NCBI GenBank assembly: GCA_013214985.1
Contig: JABSRY010000145.1
Coordinates: forward strand, 1-6,532
Direction: 5' to 3'
DNA length: 6,532 nucleotides
DNA from: Hyphomicrobiales bacterium
Lineage (GTDB): Bacteria; Pseudomonadota; Alphaproteobacteria; Rhizobiales; OSC116
A model generated the notes under the pieces. It was not told where the DNA came from, did not search any database, and worked only from the letters and a program-made list of their open reading frames with translations. Both the position numbers and the translations under genes were made by a program. Positions 5,935-6,532 of this stretch are shown here, in pieces. Position 1 is the stretch's first letter; the number at the start of each line of letters is the position of its first letter.

Positions 5935-6498
5935 ATGACAATTATTTTTAAAAAATTTCGCCTTATAGCTGTTTCATTTGTTATTAGTTTGCTTTTTATA
6001 AGCGTTAGTTCGGCTGCGCCGCGCCCGAACCAAAAATTTGATGATTGGCTTTTTCATTGCACCAATGTTGCGGTGCAAGGGGATGTTGAGAATTTGAGCA
6101 CAGAAGCACCTGAAAAAGAAACCTGTGCGTTATATCAAAGTCTTGCTGCTAGAAACCGCCCACGTTTTGGCGTTGTTGTTTTATTTGAAAAATATACGGG
6201 TGCACAGAACCCTGATACAAAGATTGTTGCTACCATAAAAATGTTAGCACCGCTTGGTATATTGCTGACCCAGGGAATTACGTTGACTATTGATGGTGAA
6301 AAACTGGGTTCTACACCGCTGTTTCGTTGTTTGCCAAACGGCTGCACATCTGCAACCAACATTACCGAAGCTACTATGGCTAAATTTATTGCGGGTGAAA
6401 CTGCCACCATTACTATATTTTTAACCCCTGATGATGGCATTGCTATCCCCATCAAGCTATCGGGTTTAAAAGACGGTTTTGCGGTTTTAAACAAATAA
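5935..6498 (+). CDS. Secreted IalB-family (invasion-associated locus B) protein
   Basis: The 187-residue product has a basic N-terminus (FKKFRL), a hydrophobic core at about 10-24 and a likely signal-peptidase site near S-S-A-A-P (25-29), so it should be periplasmic or outer-membrane linked. Family features of IalB (named from Bartonella and widespread in Alphaproteobacteria) follow. They are the opening F-D-D-W-L-F-H-C (Cys42) with Cys64 (ETCALYQSL), the central APLGILLTQGITLTIDG at about 105-121, the F-R-C-x-x-x-G-C pair (Cys132, Cys137), and a C-terminal IPIKLSGLKDGF. The four cysteines probably form two disulfides. The name does not prove a role in invasion, and free-living relatives have many copies. 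I chose the ATG at 5935. GTG at 5929 or TTG at 5926 are better spaced from a weak AAAGG (5915-5918) and would add two or three residues. The gene is divergent from the cox operon and shares its regulatory region. Confidence 0.88.
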   Translation: MTIIFKKFRLIAVSFVISLLFISVSSAAPRPNQKFDDWLFHCTNVAVQGDVENLSTEAPEKETCALYQSLAARNRPRFGVVVLFEKYTGAQNPDTKIVATIKMLAPLGILLTQGITLTIDGEKLGSTPLFRCLPNGCTSATNITEATMAKFIAGETATITIFLTPDDGIAIPIKLSGLKDGFAVLNK

Positions 6499-6500
6499 TA

Positions 6501-6532
6501 ATGAGCCTTTTACAAGTTGATGAGTATTTATG
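6501..6532 (+). CDS. Possible start of a downstream gene (cut by the window edge)
   Basis: An ATG two bases after the ialB-like stop opens a frame reading MSLLQVDEYL to the window end. The tight spacing suggests an operon partner, but there is no clear ribosome site and ten residues are too few to identify a family. In some alphaproteobacterial genomes tldD lies between an ialB gene and coxB, but I see no basis here to claim it. Confidence 0.3.
   Translation, partial: MSLLQVDEYL

Noticed and set aside
6135..6494. 119-codon minus-strand frame opposite the ialB-like gene
   Set aside because: The plus-strand frame has a signal peptide and IalB-family motifs over the same region. The reverse frame shows no recognisable domain.

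Overview
The window looks like chromosomal DNA from an AT-rich alphaproteobacterium. The main evidence is a minus-strand aa3-type cytochrome c oxidase locus in the order coxB-coxA-ctaB-(small coxF-like gene)-ctaG-coxC-surf1. That order, with the ~50-residue one-helix gene between ctaB and ctaG, is typical of Alphaproteobacteria. An IalB-family gene, also characteristic of that class, lies divergently on the other side of the promoter region. I cannot name a genus. Base composition and codon use look even across the window, and I see no mobile element, CRISPR array, tRNA or rRNA.

Layout, left to right. 1-172: start of surf1 (minus strand), cut by the window edge. 191-220: an intrinsic terminator facing the same way, between surf1 and coxC. 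252-1124: coxC (subunit III). 1182-1736: ctaG (Cox11, copper chaperone for CuB). 1767-1931: a 54-residue membrane protein of the coxF type. 1937-2914: ctaB (heme O synthase), broken in frame by one TAG codon at 2327-2329. 2942-4588: coxA (subunit I). 4624-5499: coxB (subunit II). 5500-5934: an AT-rich divergent regulatory region with two FNR/FixK-type boxes, two palindromes and a 13-bp direct repeat. 5935-6498: a secreted IalB-family protein on the plus strand. From 6501 another plus-strand gene may begin.

The minus-strand genes form one job lot. coxB, coxA and coxC encode the three core subunits of the terminal oxidase. ctaB makes heme O, the precursor of heme A. ctaG loads CuB, and surf1 assists heme a3 insertion. 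All metal ligands and proton-channel residues I could check in CoxA and CoxB are present, so the enzyme itself looks like an intact A1-type heme-copper oxidase without a fused cytochrome c domain.

The most striking observation is the stop codon in ctaB. It replaces the Trp of the conserved WTPPHFW motif, just before the second prenyl-diphosphate-binding motif, while the rest of the gene stays open and well conserved. That points to a very recent mutation or a base-call error. If real, the cell could not make heme A from this copy. The second theme is regulation: paired FNR-like boxes suggest that the cox operon and the ialB-like gene both respond to oxygen. I do not see a wholly novel multi-gene system here.
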